Origin: Corydoras sp. C115
Lineage: Eukaryota; Chordata; Actinopteri; Siluriformes; Callichthyidae
Length of the DNA stretch: 64,000 nucleotides
Direction: 5' to 3'
Assembly (NCBI GenBank): GCA_019802505.1
Contig: JAFMOC010000271.1
Span: 30,001 to 94,000 of the forward strand
The notes beneath the pieces are model-generated. The model saw only the letters and a list, made by a program, of their open reading frames with translations. It ran no database searches and had not been told where the DNA came from. This document shows, piece by piece, positions 24,101 to 30,040 of this stretch (its first letter is position 1; every line of letters starts with the position of its first letter). Both the position numbers and the translations under genes were made by a program.

Positions 24101-24843
24101 ATTTCACCACAAGATGGCGCTTTAAGCGTGGTTTTTAAAAAAGTTTTTTTTTTATATATATATTTTACTTGTTTTTCTAGAGCACCGTAAATGGGATCCC
24201 CGTTCTGGACTTTTTTCAAAAAAAAAATATTAACAGAAATTAGGATGATTTTATTTGACAAAAGGCTATATATATAACGAAAACAAAGACATTTCATGTG
24301 AAAACTAATGCTTAGCAGCAGCCATGGGCGCCCCCATGTGGTCAAAATGGTACATTCGACTATGAGGTTCATAGTCGACTACGGTTCTCCGAATCGAATC
24401 GTCGAATCAGCGAATATTGCAGCTCACCCCTAGTGTACACTGACTGAATTTTGTGTGACGGCACGCCGTAAAGCACGCCACCTTGACGCTCAACGTTTTT
24501 AATCTACGTGTCTGCCGCCGCCGCCGCCGCTCAGTTTCCCCTCAATCGACTAAATTTAAACGAAATGAATCACGATCTGTGTTTGGCGCGTTGCCTCATT
24601 GGCGGTTCTATGCTCTGTTTTCTAGGTGCGATTCCCGACGAAGACCCTCGTCCCGTCGTGCCGTTCTACGACTTTTTGTCCATCATGGATGAAGAGGCAC
24701 CGGGTTACGCCTCTCAGCAGAACCCCAAAGCAAAGCCTCGGGTAAATAAGCAACAGTGGGGTAAAAAGGAGCAGGACGGTGGACGGCAGAGGAGCAGCAC
24801 TGAAACGGGAGGACCGACACAATCTCATCACACTGAGCTATAG
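1095..24843 (+). CDS. txndc16: Thioredoxin domain-containing protein 16 (ERp90-like), complete 19-exon coding gene
   Basis: Coding exons: 1095-1242, 2965-3056, 3615-3688, 4651-4725, 4820-4941, 5827-5917, 7051-7207, 7282-7448, 7538-7598, 7673-7787, 8656-8802, 9275-9334, 10120-10288, 14192-14331, 15442-15526, 15617-15755, 17168-17334, 17410-17600, 24626-24843. They total 2418 bases, or 805 residues plus stop; the human protein is about 825. All 18 introns are GT...AG and every phase matches. The product has a signal peptide and an array of thioredoxin-like folds. Matches to TXNDC16 include LQDYGI-VAKVNC, KAYLF, HRALMEAAFVYG-YQFV, PLTTINIH, AVSMAFL and ELTVENLP. No CxxC motif occurs anywhere. 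In the best thioredoxin-like domain (about residues 385-493) the active-site position reads WDAVS, while the FPS cis-proline region is kept. A fold-only chaperone or adaptor role in the ER is therefore more likely than oxidoreductase activity. The family partner FOXRED2/ERFAD is known from mammals. N-glycosylation sequons: NCS (exon 3) and NVT (exon 13). The C-terminus is HTEL. Confidence 0.95.
1264..2402 (-). repeat. Tandem array of three SINE-1 copies in txndc16 intron 1
   Basis: Three nearly full copies on the minus strand (about 1264-1604, 1634-1984, 2013-2375). Each is followed by the same non-SINE linker, starting ATTAAATTACATAAAACTGA in the first two and slightly shortened in the third. 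The period is 379 then about 392 bases. The linker makes this a tandem duplication and not three independent insertions. Confidence 0.85.
2403..2608 (-). repeat. SINE-1, 5'-truncated, left arm of inverted pair
   Basis: Minus-strand copy cut at GGAGGAAACC. Its body has the older form CACCTTGAATCCATG (subfamily II). It abuts a plus-strand copy without a spacer. Confidence 0.8.
2610..2820 (+). repeat. SINE-1, 5'-truncated, right arm of inverted pair
   Basis: Plus-strand copy starting within the ACAGTCCAAAAACATGG region and ending in GGATGGATG. Its body has the younger form GGATCAAGTCAATTGAG (subfamily I). Confidence 0.8.
2965..3056 (+). CDS. txndc16: txndc16 exon 2
   Basis: Acceptor CCTTCCCAG|GA, donor AAG|GTCAGA, 92 bases, phase 1 to 0. 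Encodes a helix rich in Glu, Ala and Gln ending LQDYGILVAK, which lines up with the human segment around LQDYGISVAKVNC. Confidence 0.93.
3615..3688 (+). CDS. txndc16: txndc16 exon 3
   Basis: Acceptor TTGTGCAG|GTG, donor TTCAG|GTCTG, 74 bases, phase 0 to 2. Starts VNCSTEDITPYC (with an NCS glycosylation sequon) and ends KAYLF. Completes the first thioredoxin-like fold with the next exon. Confidence 0.93.
3845..4188 (-). repeat. SINE-1 copy, nearly full
   Basis: Runs from ATTATCTTCTGC (tail end) to CCACCGTGCTGCCCT (head). A short deletion removes part of the A-box region. Confidence 0.8.
4303..4635 (+). repeat. SINE-B copy with long AAATGTAATGT tail
   Basis: tRNA-like head GGTAGCTCCGTGGTCAG (A box) and GGTTCAAATCC (B box), then CTTGAGCGAGACCCTTAACC, then the tail TAAGTCGCTTTGGGTAAAAG followed by about 120 bases of ATGTAA-type repeats. 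Ends 16 bases before exon 4. Confidence 0.85.
4651..4725 (+). CDS. txndc16: txndc16 exon 4
   Basis: Acceptor TGATGTAG|AG, donor CTGTT|GTGAGT, 75 bases, phase 2 to 2. Encodes GAEVLRSFDIDTIFDVHAIV. Only 94 bases separate it from exon 5, and that intron carries a run of 16 C. Confidence 0.92.
4820..4941 (+). CDS. txndc16: txndc16 exon 5
   Basis: Acceptor CCCGTCCAG|CAC, donor CCAG|GTACCG, 122 bases, phase 2 to 1. Encodes LLYNEVRYVHTPAELLAVE then DVVMGHIHALGLP, matching the start of the second thioredoxin-like fold. Confidence 0.92.
4980..5600 (-). repeat. SINE-1 head-to-tail pair flanked by one 13-bp TSD
   Basis: Full monomer at 5269-5600 and a monomer lacking its head at 4980-5268, both minus. 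The pair is bounded by GCGCCGGCTCATT (4967-4979) and GCGCTGGCTCATT (5601-5613), one mismatch. The target lies just after exon 5. Confidence 0.8.
5827..5917 (+). CDS. txndc16: txndc16 exon 6
   Basis: Acceptor GTGAGCAG|AG, donor ATGGG|GTAAGA, 91 bases, phase 1 to 2. Encodes EHRALMEAAFVYGERYQFV, one of the best conserved stretches with the human protein. Confidence 0.93.
5999..6340 (-). repeat. SINE-1 copy, nearly full
   Basis: Minus strand, bounded by TAA-rich sequence on both sides (TAATAATAATTA before, (TAA)n at 6340-6371 after), consistent with insertion into an AAT microsatellite. Confidence 0.8.
6374..6660 (+). repeat. SINE-1 copy, subfamily II
   Basis: Head GGCGGCACATTGGTGTAGTGG; body has ATTCAAGGTAAATTGAATGC. 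The region between GTGTGTTG and CCTGGATGG is deleted. Ends in AGATTAGATTAAGC. Confidence 0.75.
6671..7026 (+). repeat. SINE-1 copy adjoining exon 7 acceptor
   Basis: Full copy with A box, B box and C tract. Its tail GATAATGAATGAATAATTAA stops about 25 bases before exon 7, so the exon 7 branch point must lie in or beside the SINE tail. Confidence 0.8.
7051..7207 (+). CDS. txndc16: txndc16 exon 7
   Basis: Acceptor TGGATTGCAG|GA, donor CTG|GTGACG, 157 bases, phase 2 to 0. Encodes AHLWLLHC and LMRKPLTTINIHTFLQLM. A SINE-1 tail ends only about 25-30 bases before the acceptor. Confidence 0.93.
7282..7448 (+). CDS. txndc16: txndc16 exon 8
   Basis: Acceptor GACCGCAG|GTG, donor CACAG|GTACC, 167 bases, phase 0 to 2. 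Encodes RLNVPVLFLFSHAETLQADR, the first strand and helix of another thioredoxin-like fold. Confidence 0.93.
7538..7598 (+). CDS. txndc16: txndc16 exon 9
   Basis: Acceptor CCTCCACAG|GG directly after a (GT)n stretch, donor CAG|GTCAGT, 61 bases, phase 2 to 0. Encodes a Pro/Tyr/Arg-rich linker (VETPPRYNAAYRLPQQ). Confidence 0.9.
7673..7787 (+). CDS. txndc16: txndc16 exon 10 (acidic run)
   Basis: Acceptor CTTAACAG|GAG, donor CTAG|GTGAGA, 115 bases, phase 0 to 1. Encodes YFSLRNMEEVIGLIRGEL followed by an uninterrupted run of Glu/Asp (about residues 352-363) from a GAG repeat. Human has a shorter acidic stretch here. Confidence 0.92.
7932..8540 (+). repeat. SINE-1 subfamily II copy, split by a nested SINE
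   Basis: Plus-strand host copy at 7932-8034 and 8383-8540 (body TCAAGGTAAACTGAATGC). It is interrupted by the minus-strand copy at 8035-8382. Confidence 0.85.
8035..8382 (-). repeat. SINE-1 subfamily I copy nested in older SINE-1
   Basis: Complete minus-strand element flanked by a perfect 12-bp TSD, TCAAGGTAAACT, at 8023-8034 and 8383-8394. Both TSD copies are host SINE sequence. Confidence 0.9.
8656..8802 (+). CDS. txndc16: txndc16 exon 11
   Basis: Acceptor GATCTCTCAG|AT, donor CAAAT|GTGAGA, 147 bases, phase 1 to 1. Starts DVLDDEVAESVYRERG and ends MVLFYLK, the central strand that leads into the thioredoxin active-site loop. The loop Trp codon is split across the next intron. Confidence 0.93.
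8919..9170 (+). repeat. SINE-1 copy, 5'-truncated
   Basis: Begins in GTCCGCGTGGG, so the tRNA-like head is missing; tail ATAGATGGACGGATG. Confidence 0.75.
9275..9334 (+). CDS. txndc16: txndc16 exon 12 (degenerate active-site loop)
   Basis: Acceptor GTCCTGTAG|GG, donor GCAG|GTGATG, 60 bases, phase 1 to 1. Encodes WDAVSMAFLRSYVEVADELA. The Trp and following helix are thioredoxin-like, but both redox cysteines are missing. Confidence 0.92.
9344..9720 (-). repeat. Repeat C copy sharing the SINE-B tail
   Basis: Starts TTACATTTAGTCGTTCAGC and continues ATCCAAAGCGACTTACAA, the reverse complement of the SINE-B 3' tail. The body (ACAGAGTTGGGAAGATCG, GATCATCACCGGAGCG) is shared with 47150-47660 only. 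Its class is not known to me. Confidence 0.7.
10120..10288 (+). CDS. txndc16: txndc16 exon 13 (cis-proline region)
   Basis: Acceptor TGTGTGCAG|AT, donor CTGCT|GTGAGT, 169 bases, phase 1 to 2. Contains SVDCGEWTCVCRVQNVTSFP, where FP is the usual cis-proline site and NVT is a glycosylation sequon, then VRLFRPGEEPQPYSGMM, the last strands of the fold. A long CA repeat begins just inside the next intron. Confidence 0.93.
10300..10382. repeat. (CA)n microsatellite
   Basis: About 80 bases of CA repeats broken by CTCTCTC, 12 bases inside txndc16 intron 13. All six frames here give Cys/Val or Thr/His runs of no meaning. Confidence 0.95.
10533..11130 (+). repeat. Two SINE-1 copies in tandem
   Basis: First copy (10533-10778) has the A box but lost the B box and most of the body up to CAGTCCAAAAACATGG. 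The second (10790-11130) is nearly full with both boxes. Both are preceded by TA-rich sequence. Confidence 0.78.
11918..12055 (-). repeat. SINE-1 fragment
   Basis: Only the 3' half (CCACTTAATCCTC to CTGGGCACACACTC) is present; quite diverged. Confidence 0.7.
12056..12365. repeat. (TA)n-rich microsatellite block
   Basis: Two long TA runs (about 12068-12117 and 12230-12365) preceded by CATA repeats, in txndc16 intron 13. The next 200 bases are A+T-rich without clear period. Confidence 0.93.
13612..13926 (-). mobile_element. Non-autonomous hAT-like element, diverged and internally deleted
   Basis: Left end TAGGGGTG, right end CAGCCCTA (one mismatch to the inverted end). Flanks TCTAACAA and ATTAACAA look like an 8-bp TSD with two changes. 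Interior matches the copy at 24014-24432 in the opposite orientation (TTCGACGATTCGATTCGGAG, GGCGCCCATGGCTGCTGC) but lacks about 100 central bases. Confidence 0.75.
14192..14331 (+). CDS. txndc16: txndc16 exon 14
   Basis: Acceptor TTATTTACAG|GAG, donor GGAG|GTACGG, 140 bases, phase 2 to 1. Encodes VPVSLSTSSEVLSFLEGD and VRVLGVFVPEDG, start of the next fold. Follows the largest mid-gene intron (3.9 kb). Confidence 0.9.
14440..15260 (+). repeat. SINE-1 dimer with single 13-bp TSD (linker type beta)
   Basis: First monomer 14440-14902 is scrambled and holds a G run of about 31; second monomer 14918-15260 is intact. Linker GGTTAAAACAAGGGTG. The pair is bounded by a perfect TSD, TGACTCACACGGA, at 14427-14439 and 15261-15273. 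Confidence 0.85.
15442..15526 (+). CDS. txndc16: txndc16 exon 15
   Basis: Acceptor CCTCTCTCAG|GC, donor AAGTG|GTACGT, 85 bases, phase 1 to 2. Encodes AAFEEAAKSLRGDVLLGLF, matching the human KEDFSEAGNYLKGYVITGIY region. Confidence 0.92.
15617..15755 (+). CDS. txndc16: txndc16 exon 16
   Basis: Acceptor CTTCCACAG|GG, donor TTT|GTAAGA, 139 bases, phase 2 to 0. Encodes PPALLVSRG, then MTSYIRRAALDSF. Its last 38 bases, its donor and about 130 bases of following intron are duplicated at 16770. Confidence 0.9.
15929..16769 (+). repeat. Tandem array of SINE-1 copies with repeated flank
   Basis: Copies at 15940-16264, 16279-16596 and a truncated 16611-16769, each preceded by GAATTCAAYGAG. The last copy stops at AAGGTAAACTGAATGCTAG, directly against the exon 16 duplicate. 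Confidence 0.8.
16770..16937 (+). pseudogene. Partial duplicate of txndc16 exon 16 3' end plus intron
   Basis: This stretch repeats 15718-15883 at about 95 per cent identity: the last 38 coding bases of exon 16, the GTAAGAG donor and about 130 bases of intron. It lacks an acceptor because SINE-1 sequence lies immediately upstream, so it should not work as an exon. It does supply a second competing 5' splice site downstream. Confidence 0.85.
17168..17334 (+). CDS. txndc16: txndc16 exon 17
   Basis: Acceptor GACATCAG|CCC, donor CACCT|GTACGT, 167 bases, phase 0 to 2. Encodes PELTVENLPRYLELGRPLLL then ASLPCWVHL. PEITVENLP is nearly identical in human. Confidence 0.93.
17410..17600 (+). CDS. txndc16: txndc16 exon 18
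   Basis: Acceptor CCGTCTCAG|AG, donor GCAG|GTGAAC, 191 bases, phase 2 to 1. Encodes GRTPVGRSVLETLLGFVPPL and VYHFAPERPLLSEHLIRWL, the last thioredoxin-like fold. Confidence 0.93.
17627..17707 (+). mobile_element. Tc1-like element relic
   Basis: CCTTCCCCAAACTGTTTCC and AACACATTAAGTGGAACTGA match my memory of a dispersed teleost Tc1-like repeat. A similar copy of the second half is at 15881-15930, in front of the other SINE cluster. Confidence 0.5.
17708..18395 (+). repeat. Two SINE-1 copies in tandem
   Basis: Copies 17708-18060 and 18073-18390 separated by GATGAATTCAACGAG. This repeats the arrangement at 15929-16769 on the other side of exons 17-18. The second copy is subfamily II (GGTAAACGGAATGCTC). 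Confidence 0.8.
18396..19583. other. txndc16 intron 18, no gene seen
   Basis: Holds a (GT)n run at 18440-18472, a run of 18 T at 18765 and a run of about 20 C at 19080. The rest is unique-looking intron without coding signal. Confidence 0.6.
19596..19716 (-). repeat. 5'-truncated SINE-1 with 12-bp TSD
   Basis: Only the 3' 121 bases are present, bounded by AAGTTTGCATCA at 19584-19595 and 19717-19728. 5' truncation with a TSD is the mark of LINE-type target-primed insertion. Confidence 0.88.
19853..20546 (+). repeat. SINE-1 dimer with single 13-bp TSD (linker type beta)
   Basis: Monomers 19853-20208 and 20224-20546 joined by GGTTCAAACAAGGGTG. The pair is bounded by a perfect TSD, ATAACACGGGGTG, at 19840-19852 and 20547-20559. 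The second monomer has a deletion between CCACGTG and TTCCTCCC. Confidence 0.88.
20560..21005. other. txndc16 intron 18 segment, no gene seen
   Basis: Starts with a short Tc1-like fragment (CGGTGCCTGACCTCAGAAG). The remainder is unique-looking. Confidence 0.5.
21022..21327 (-). repeat. SINE-1 copy with 16-bp TSD and about 36-base G run
   Basis: Bounded by a perfect 16-bp TSD, TGTATCCACAAATTCA, at 21006-21021 and 21328-21343. The C tract of the element is expanded (G run 21073-21108). The 5' end is replaced by a second partial copy of the CAATCTATCGCTGG segment. Confidence 0.88.
21344..22300. other. txndc16 intron 18 segment, no gene seen
   Basis: C-rich stretch at 21560-21600 (ACCCCCGCACCACCCCCCC). 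No family recognised. Confidence 0.5.
22310..22800 (+). mobile_element. Tc1-like element relic interrupted by a SINE
   Basis: GTGGAAGAACATGACTGCCC, then CATCCAACATCAGTGTC, then (after the SINE) TGTCTGACCTCGCAAATG follow the order of a common teleost Tc1-like repeat. Frame is destroyed. Confidence 0.5.
22480..22750 (-). repeat. SINE-1 copy with 14-bp TSD
   Basis: Bounded by CCAACATCAGTGTC at 22466-22479 and 22751-22764; the TSD is Tc1-like sequence. Body shortened between CTGTGGGAGGAAG and GCTGAGAGG. Confidence 0.88.
23094..23782 (-). repeat. SINE-1 dimer (linker type alpha)
   Basis: Monomers 23440-23782 (first) and 23094-23432 (second), joined on the minus strand by TTATTTTTTGGCGACACGG. The 3' end of the second monomer carries the same GATTATTTTTT tail. 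No clear TSD. Confidence 0.82.
24014..24432 (+). mobile_element. Non-autonomous hAT-like element with perfect 8-bp TSD
   Basis: 419 bp with inverted ends TAGGGGTG and CACCCCTA, flanked by GTGTACAC at 24006-24013 and 24433-24440. Subterminal AGTCGAATC and TCGACTAT words recur on both strands. It encodes no transposase. The 8-bp TSD and end sequence fit the hAT superfamily. It sits 190 bases before the last txndc16 exon. Confidence 0.88.
24626..24843 (+). CDS. txndc16: txndc16 exon 19: C-terminal exon with stop
   Basis: Acceptor GTTTTCTAG|GT after a 7-kb intron, 218 bases, phase 1. Starts IPDEDPRPVVPFYDFLSIMD (human: PPLPAYDFLSMID), continues as a basic, Gln/Gly-rich, disordered-looking tail and stops with TAG. 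The last four residues are HTEL. An internal CGG|GTAAAT could act as a donor to an unseen exon, but nothing downstream looks like one. Confidence 0.85.
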
Positions 24844-25320
24844 TGTCCACAGAGACGCTGCGTCTTCATCGCAAAGCAATGGACACCAAAGATCTGCTGT
24901 GCACTGTGGACAAAGTCATGGTGCCTTCCCCAAACTGTTGTCCATGCAGGGCTTAAAGACACCAGTGGAGGTGGGACCGATTCTAATGTCTGTCCATATA
25001 GTGTCTCAGCTCTCATTGGGAGAAAGGTTCAAACAATGGGTTTCCCAGACATCACAGGGCAGACACATGTACAACCTGCAGCCAGCTCACCTAACCTGCA
25101 TGTCTGGGTTAACCACCTAACCGGAAATCAGCTTCACTCCTCATTTCTATACTTTAACCCCCCCCCCCCAAAAAAAAATGTTCCTACCTCACATTACAAG
25201 ACAAGCACGCTGTTATGGATTTAAATTGTCTTAAGGTTATTAAGGAAACGAGACGTTTTCAGAAATTAAAGGAGTTTTATATGAAGCCTGTCCCTTTCAT
25301 TTGTTTTACCTGGACACGCA
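24844..25320. other. txndc16 3' flank with Tc1-like relic
   Basis: GCCTTCCCCAAACTGTTGTCC at 24925 onward resembles the Tc1-like repeat. No AATAAA close to the stop. The first on the plus strand is AATAAAGG near 25490, so the 3' end is uncertain. Confidence 0.45.
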
Positions 25321-25415
25321 GTCTGGGTGGAGTTCCCCCGTGTCAGCGTGGGTTTTCTCCGGTGTTCTCCCACAGTCCAAAAAAACCATAGATTCAAGGT
25401 GAAGCGAATGCTCTG
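25321..25415 (+). repeat. SINE-1 fragment, subfamily II
   Basis: Middle part only (GGGTGGAGTTCCCCC to GATTCAAGGTGAAGCGAATG). Confidence 0.7.
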
Positions 25416-25555
25416 AGCGACGAAAAAAAAAAAAGCAAGTCATTACCGGGACAAAGAGACGGCAGATATTTTTGGGGTAAAGACAAAAACAATAAAGGTA
25501 TTTTTTAATAATATAAACACAGAGCGGACACATTTAACGTGTGTATGTGTGTCTG

Positions 25556-26052
25556 TGCCCATCCAGGGGAGAACGTTTCGGGCGCTGGGCAGGTACACCC
25601 AGGACAGGACGCCAATCTATCGCTGGGCATACACTCACTCACACACACTCTATATGGGGCAATTTGGAGAACTCAATTGAGAACTCAACCGTGCCGCCGT
25701 TCTTAGTTTTCATTAGTTTATTATGTCCATTCATTCATTATCTTCTGCTTTATCCTCTATTAGGGTCGCGGGGGCGGGGGTTCCCCATGCCCATCAAGGG
25801 GAGAACGTTTCGGGCGCTGGGTAGGTAAACCCAGGACAGGGCGCCAATCTATCACTGGACACACACTCACTCACACACACACACACACTCTACAAGGGGG
25901 CAATTTGGTGAATTCAATTGACTTGATCCATGTTTTTGGACTGTGGGAGGAAACCGGAGAACCCGGAGGAAACCCACACGGACACGGGGAGGACATGGAA
26001 ACTCCACCCAGATGGGGATTCGAACCGGGAATCCCTAGCGCTGAGAGGAGAA
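25556..26052 (-). repeat. Two SINE-1 copies, both incomplete
   Basis: 25556-25700 is a 3' fragment with an internal deletion joining GAACTCAATTGAGAACTCAA to CCGTGCCGCC. 25731-26052 lacks only its head. Confidence 0.78.
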
Positions 26053-27027
26053 CTTATGTATTTGTTTAAAAAAAAATCTTATTCCTGTTGATTTAGTCTT
26101 GACGTCGGTGTGTTATTTGCGCTTGAGTGTACGGCTTGTCGTTTCCACGGCGACGTAGAAGTTTTAAATATTTATATGAGGCGTTCGTATTGGTCTAAAT
26201 TTAAACTCATTCATTTTGAGGAACCCGTCTCACTCTCGCCGCCTTTGTTTTGTGATTCAATCCAGAGGTTCATTGAGAAACAAGAGAAACATTGCCGTCT
26301 GGAGTGTTTATGATGGATGAGGCCTGCGGCTTTCACTGATTGACCCCCTTTTTCCCAGCATCCCTCTGTCCGTGCCGTTCTGCTGGCGCTGAGAAAAGTG
26401 CGACTTCATTCCCGAGCAACACAACAAACGTGGCGCTGGTTTCCCGCGGCGTGATACGAAACTGCCGTTGTTTTTAAAGAGCACGAGAACCTCGGCGTCA
26501 CGCAACATCAAAAACAAATGCAGGATGCAGTTTGTCTCAATTACCGTAAACGCTGCAGCCTTAAGGCTTTGCTTCAGTCATCTAATTATTCTTACTCCAG
26601 GGCCAAAAGTATGTAGACAGGCATCGACATCGACTGCGGAAGCACGTCATGTCACCTCGCCCAACATCAGTGTCTGACACACACTCCAAAATCTTGTGCA
26701 GAGACCTCCCAGCTCTTAACGCTCACATTGAAGGAGCATCTTTGTATGAAAAGTCCTGAACCCCGCGGTGGACGACCCCGTAGTGTGTGTGTGTGATTTG
26801 TACGTCTTTGTTGCATTAACCACCTTTGATCTATCGACATTATTCGTTTATTATTTAGTTGACTCTCTGTAACTAAATCGACTCCCCGTGTAAATTCAAA
26901 TTACATCCTGATGGAATCGATATTTTGGCTGAACATTGTTTTTATGATCGATACGTGATGAATTCCAAATCCCCCCCCCCTGACCCTTACAAACGCAGCA
27001 CATGTGATGATGAGATTACAGAAGAAC
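26053..27027. other. Intergenic, Tc1-like relic, no gene seen
   Basis: 26600-26790 holds CCAAAAGTATGTAGACAGGC, CCCAACATCAGTGTCTGAC and ACACTCCAAAATCTTGTG, all fragments of the Tc1-like repeat. The rest is unrecognised. Confidence 0.45.
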
Positions 27028-27044
27028 ATGCTTCTTGCTTGAGG

Positions 27045-27344
27045 GCGGTTCGAATCCCCATCTGGGTGGAGTTTCCATGTCCTCCCCGTGTCGCGTGGGT
27101 TTCCTCCGGGTTCTCTGGTTTCCTCCCACAGTCCAAAAACATGGATCAAGTCAACTGAGTTCTCCAAATTGCCCCATATAGAGTGTGTGTGTGTGAGTGT
27201 GTGCCCAGCGATAGATTGGCGCCCTGTCCTGGGTGTATCTGCCCAGCGCCCGAAACGTTCTCTCCTGGATGGGCATGGGGAACCCCACTGTGACTCTAAT
27301 AGAGGATAAAGCAGAAAATTATGAATGAATGAATGAATGAATGA
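27045..27344 (+). repeat. 5'-truncated SINE-1 with 17-bp TSD
   Basis: Begins at the B box (GGCGGTTCGAATCC). Bounded by ATGCTTCTTGCTTGAGG (27028-27044) and ATGCTTCTTGCTTAAGG (27345-27361), one mismatch. Confidence 0.85.
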
Positions 27345-27361
27345 ATGCTTCTTGCTTAAGG

Positions 27362-27959
27362 CGGGATATTTACCGAGACACACGTCGTTCTGAAACCTGT
27401 TTACCATCCAATCAGCTTTCAATGAAAGTGAGATCAAAAGGAGGTGATTCTCCTTAAACTCGTACTAATTGTAAATCTCACGTCTATTCACAAACAGCTA
27501 TGATCTTCAGACTGAACTTGGGTTGTTGTTAACTTGTAGTCTCTAATTTTAAATATATATATATTTTTTAAAAACGGCATTTAAGCCTTTCCCAGCGCGG
27601 GTGGAAACATAATTACAGGATCTCGTCTGTAAAGCACGGAATTAGCTCGCTCTCCCTGGTAACAATTAATGTCCCTCGAATGCACCTACAGCAGAACTTT
27701 TACCCCGTTCCCCCACAGCAGTAAAAACAAGCTTTATATACACAAAATACCAGCAAGACTTATGTAATCCACAACCGGTCCTCATGGACATCCTTTATAC
27801 GTCGACACATTACACGTCCAAAAGTATCTAGACACAACCTCGTTTTCTTCTCAGCAGTTTCATCCGTCACCCTACGGAATTCCACAAACCCACAAAATAA
27901 GGTGAAGACGCTCTCTAAAGAGGTTTTTGTAAATAAATAAATAAAATAAAAAATCTATT
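27362..27959. other. Intergenic, no gene seen
   Basis: A+T-rich, with a short Tc1-like end (CGTCCAAAAGTATCTAGACA) near 27805. Confidence 0.5.
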
Positions 27960-27972
27960 ACGACATCCACTG

Positions 27973-28332
27973 GCGGCACGGTGGCTTAGTGATTTGGCAT
28001 GTTCTCCTCTCAGCGCTGGGGATTCCCGGTTCGAATCCTAATCTGGGTGGAGTTTCCATGTCCTCCCCGTGTCCACGTGGGTTTCCTCCGGGTTCTCGGG
28101 TTTCCTCCCACAGTCCAAAAACATGGATCAAGTCAATTGAGTTCTCCAAATTGCCCCATATAGAGTGTGTGTGTGAGTGTATGTGTGACCAGCGATGGAT
28201 TGGCGCCCTGTCCTGGGTGTATCTGCCAGCGCCCGAAACGTTCTCCCCTGGATGGGCATGGGGAACCCCCCCCCCCCCCCCCCCCGCGCGCGACCCTAAT
28301 AAAGGATAAGGCGGGAGATAATGAATAAATGA
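27973..28332 (+). repeat. Full SINE-1 with 13-bp TSD
   Basis: Perfect TSD ACGACATCCACTG at 27960-27972 and 28333-28345. Complete head, body and tail; a good reference copy, with a C tract of about 18. Confidence 0.92.
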
Positions 28333-28421
28333 ACGACATCCACTGTTTTGACATGGTATACCCTCCAGTGTCACAGTTCCCAACAAGCATTTGTATTTTG
28401 TAATTTTTACTGTGTATTGTA

Positions 28422-28764
28422 GGGCTTAGTGGTTTAGCATGTTCTCCTCTCAGCACTAGGGAATCCCGGTTCGAATCCCCATCTGGGTGGAGTTTCCATG
28501 TTCTCCCCGTATCCGCGTGGGTTTCCTCCCGGTTCTCCGGTTTCCTCCCACAGTCCAAAAAACATGAATCAAGTCAATTGAGTTCTCCAAATTGCCCCAT
28601 ATAGAGTGTGTCTGTGTGCGAGTGAGTGTGTGCCCAGTGATGGATTGCCCCCCCCTGTCCTTGGTGTATCTGCCCAGCGCCCGAAACATTCTCCCCTGGA
28701 TGACATGGGGAACCCCCCCCACGACCCTAATATAGGATAAAGCGGAAGATAATGGATGGATGGA
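28422..28764 (+). repeat. SINE-1 with 11-bp TSD, short head deletion
   Basis: Perfect TSD TGTGTATTGTA at 28411-28421 and 28765-28775. Begins at GGGCTTAGTGG, lacking the first dozen bases. Confidence 0.9.
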
Positions 28765-28775
28765 TGTGTATTGTA

Positions 28776-30040
28776 CCCTCAGCCTCGACCCTCCCACCAA
28801 TGAATGGCCTCACAAGCCCGTGCTACCTCTTTCGAACTTCAACCCCAAAGTCCACTAAGCTCCCAGACAAGCCCTAATCCTATAAGTTATTAATATAATA
28901 AAAAAAAATAACTTTAAATGTTTTGGAAGAACTACAGAGCGGGAAGTGAGATCTCCAAACTTGATCCTTTGGCTGATCTCTGCATGTTGAGTTCATTAAG
29001 GAGCACATGTGCACCCGGCAGAAGTTCTCACTTTACCACTCTCTTAAAAATACACTCATAAAAAGGTAAACAGAAGTGAACCAGCACCATCGGTATGTAG
29101 GTCATAAACATGGCTTCTTATAATTCTTATAAACATTCAAAGGCACATGGAAAGCCAATCATGACATTCCAGAGAGCATAGACCATAATATGGATCGATG
29201 TGAAAACGTCCTACTGGCAGCTTCTAACGCATCCAGACCTTAAAAACGAAATGTTCGTACCCTTCCCCAAAGTGTTTACATACAAGGTTTGACGTGTACA
29301 TTCATCCAAAATACCATTTCGTTTTCCAGACTTGTATTAATTTGACTAAAACACCTGTTTAGGCTCCCAGAGGTGTGTCCTAAAACTTTTGCCAATACAG
29401 CATATGTGAGAATTACAGAGAGGAAAGCCTCTCATACCAGAATAGTGTTTTTAAGCTGCTGTATAAACTTATGGGCTTAATAATAAGAAGAGTGTGTAGG
29501 TCGTTTTGGCCTGATGGTATCTGTGATATTAAACTGAAATAACAGGAGGAATTGTGATCAAAGATGAAACTGGAAATGTGCACTCCATATTTTTAGGAAA
29601 CCCAGTGGATTCACACACTTACCGGCAGCAGCTCAGATCATTTAACCGTTATAGGAATGTGGAGGGGGTTAAAGGGACGGACTTTACTAAATACAAAAGC
29701 ATAATCCTCTTTCCTAAAGACGCCGATGCTGGTTCTCAGCAGAGGGGATGTGAAATTTCCAGCTTTACCATCAAAAAATACCGGAATCCTTTTGAATTAA
29801 ATGTCAGCTTCATTCAAATAAATAATTTCTTTAAGCATCGGTTACAATTATTGGAACTCTCTGGGTTCTGTTCCCTTTACTTTGCTGAGGACAAGGTTCA
29901 CCATCCTGAACAAATTTCTTATGTAAAAAAAAACAAAAAAAACAGTGGGTCCAAAAAGCACACGCAACGTAAACTGTTATATTAATTGGACTGGCGGTCC
30001 TGCAGGACGCCACCTAATGGACTCACATATAGTTCTCCAG
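28776..30040. other. Intergenic; unrecognised open frame at 29554-29985 (+)
   Basis: The open frame encodes 143 basic residues without a family I recognise, in A+T-rich DNA and without splice or promoter support. 29258-29400 (CCTTCCCCAAAGTGTTTAC, CTAAAACTTTTGCC) resembles the Tc1-like repeat. Confidence 0.35.
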
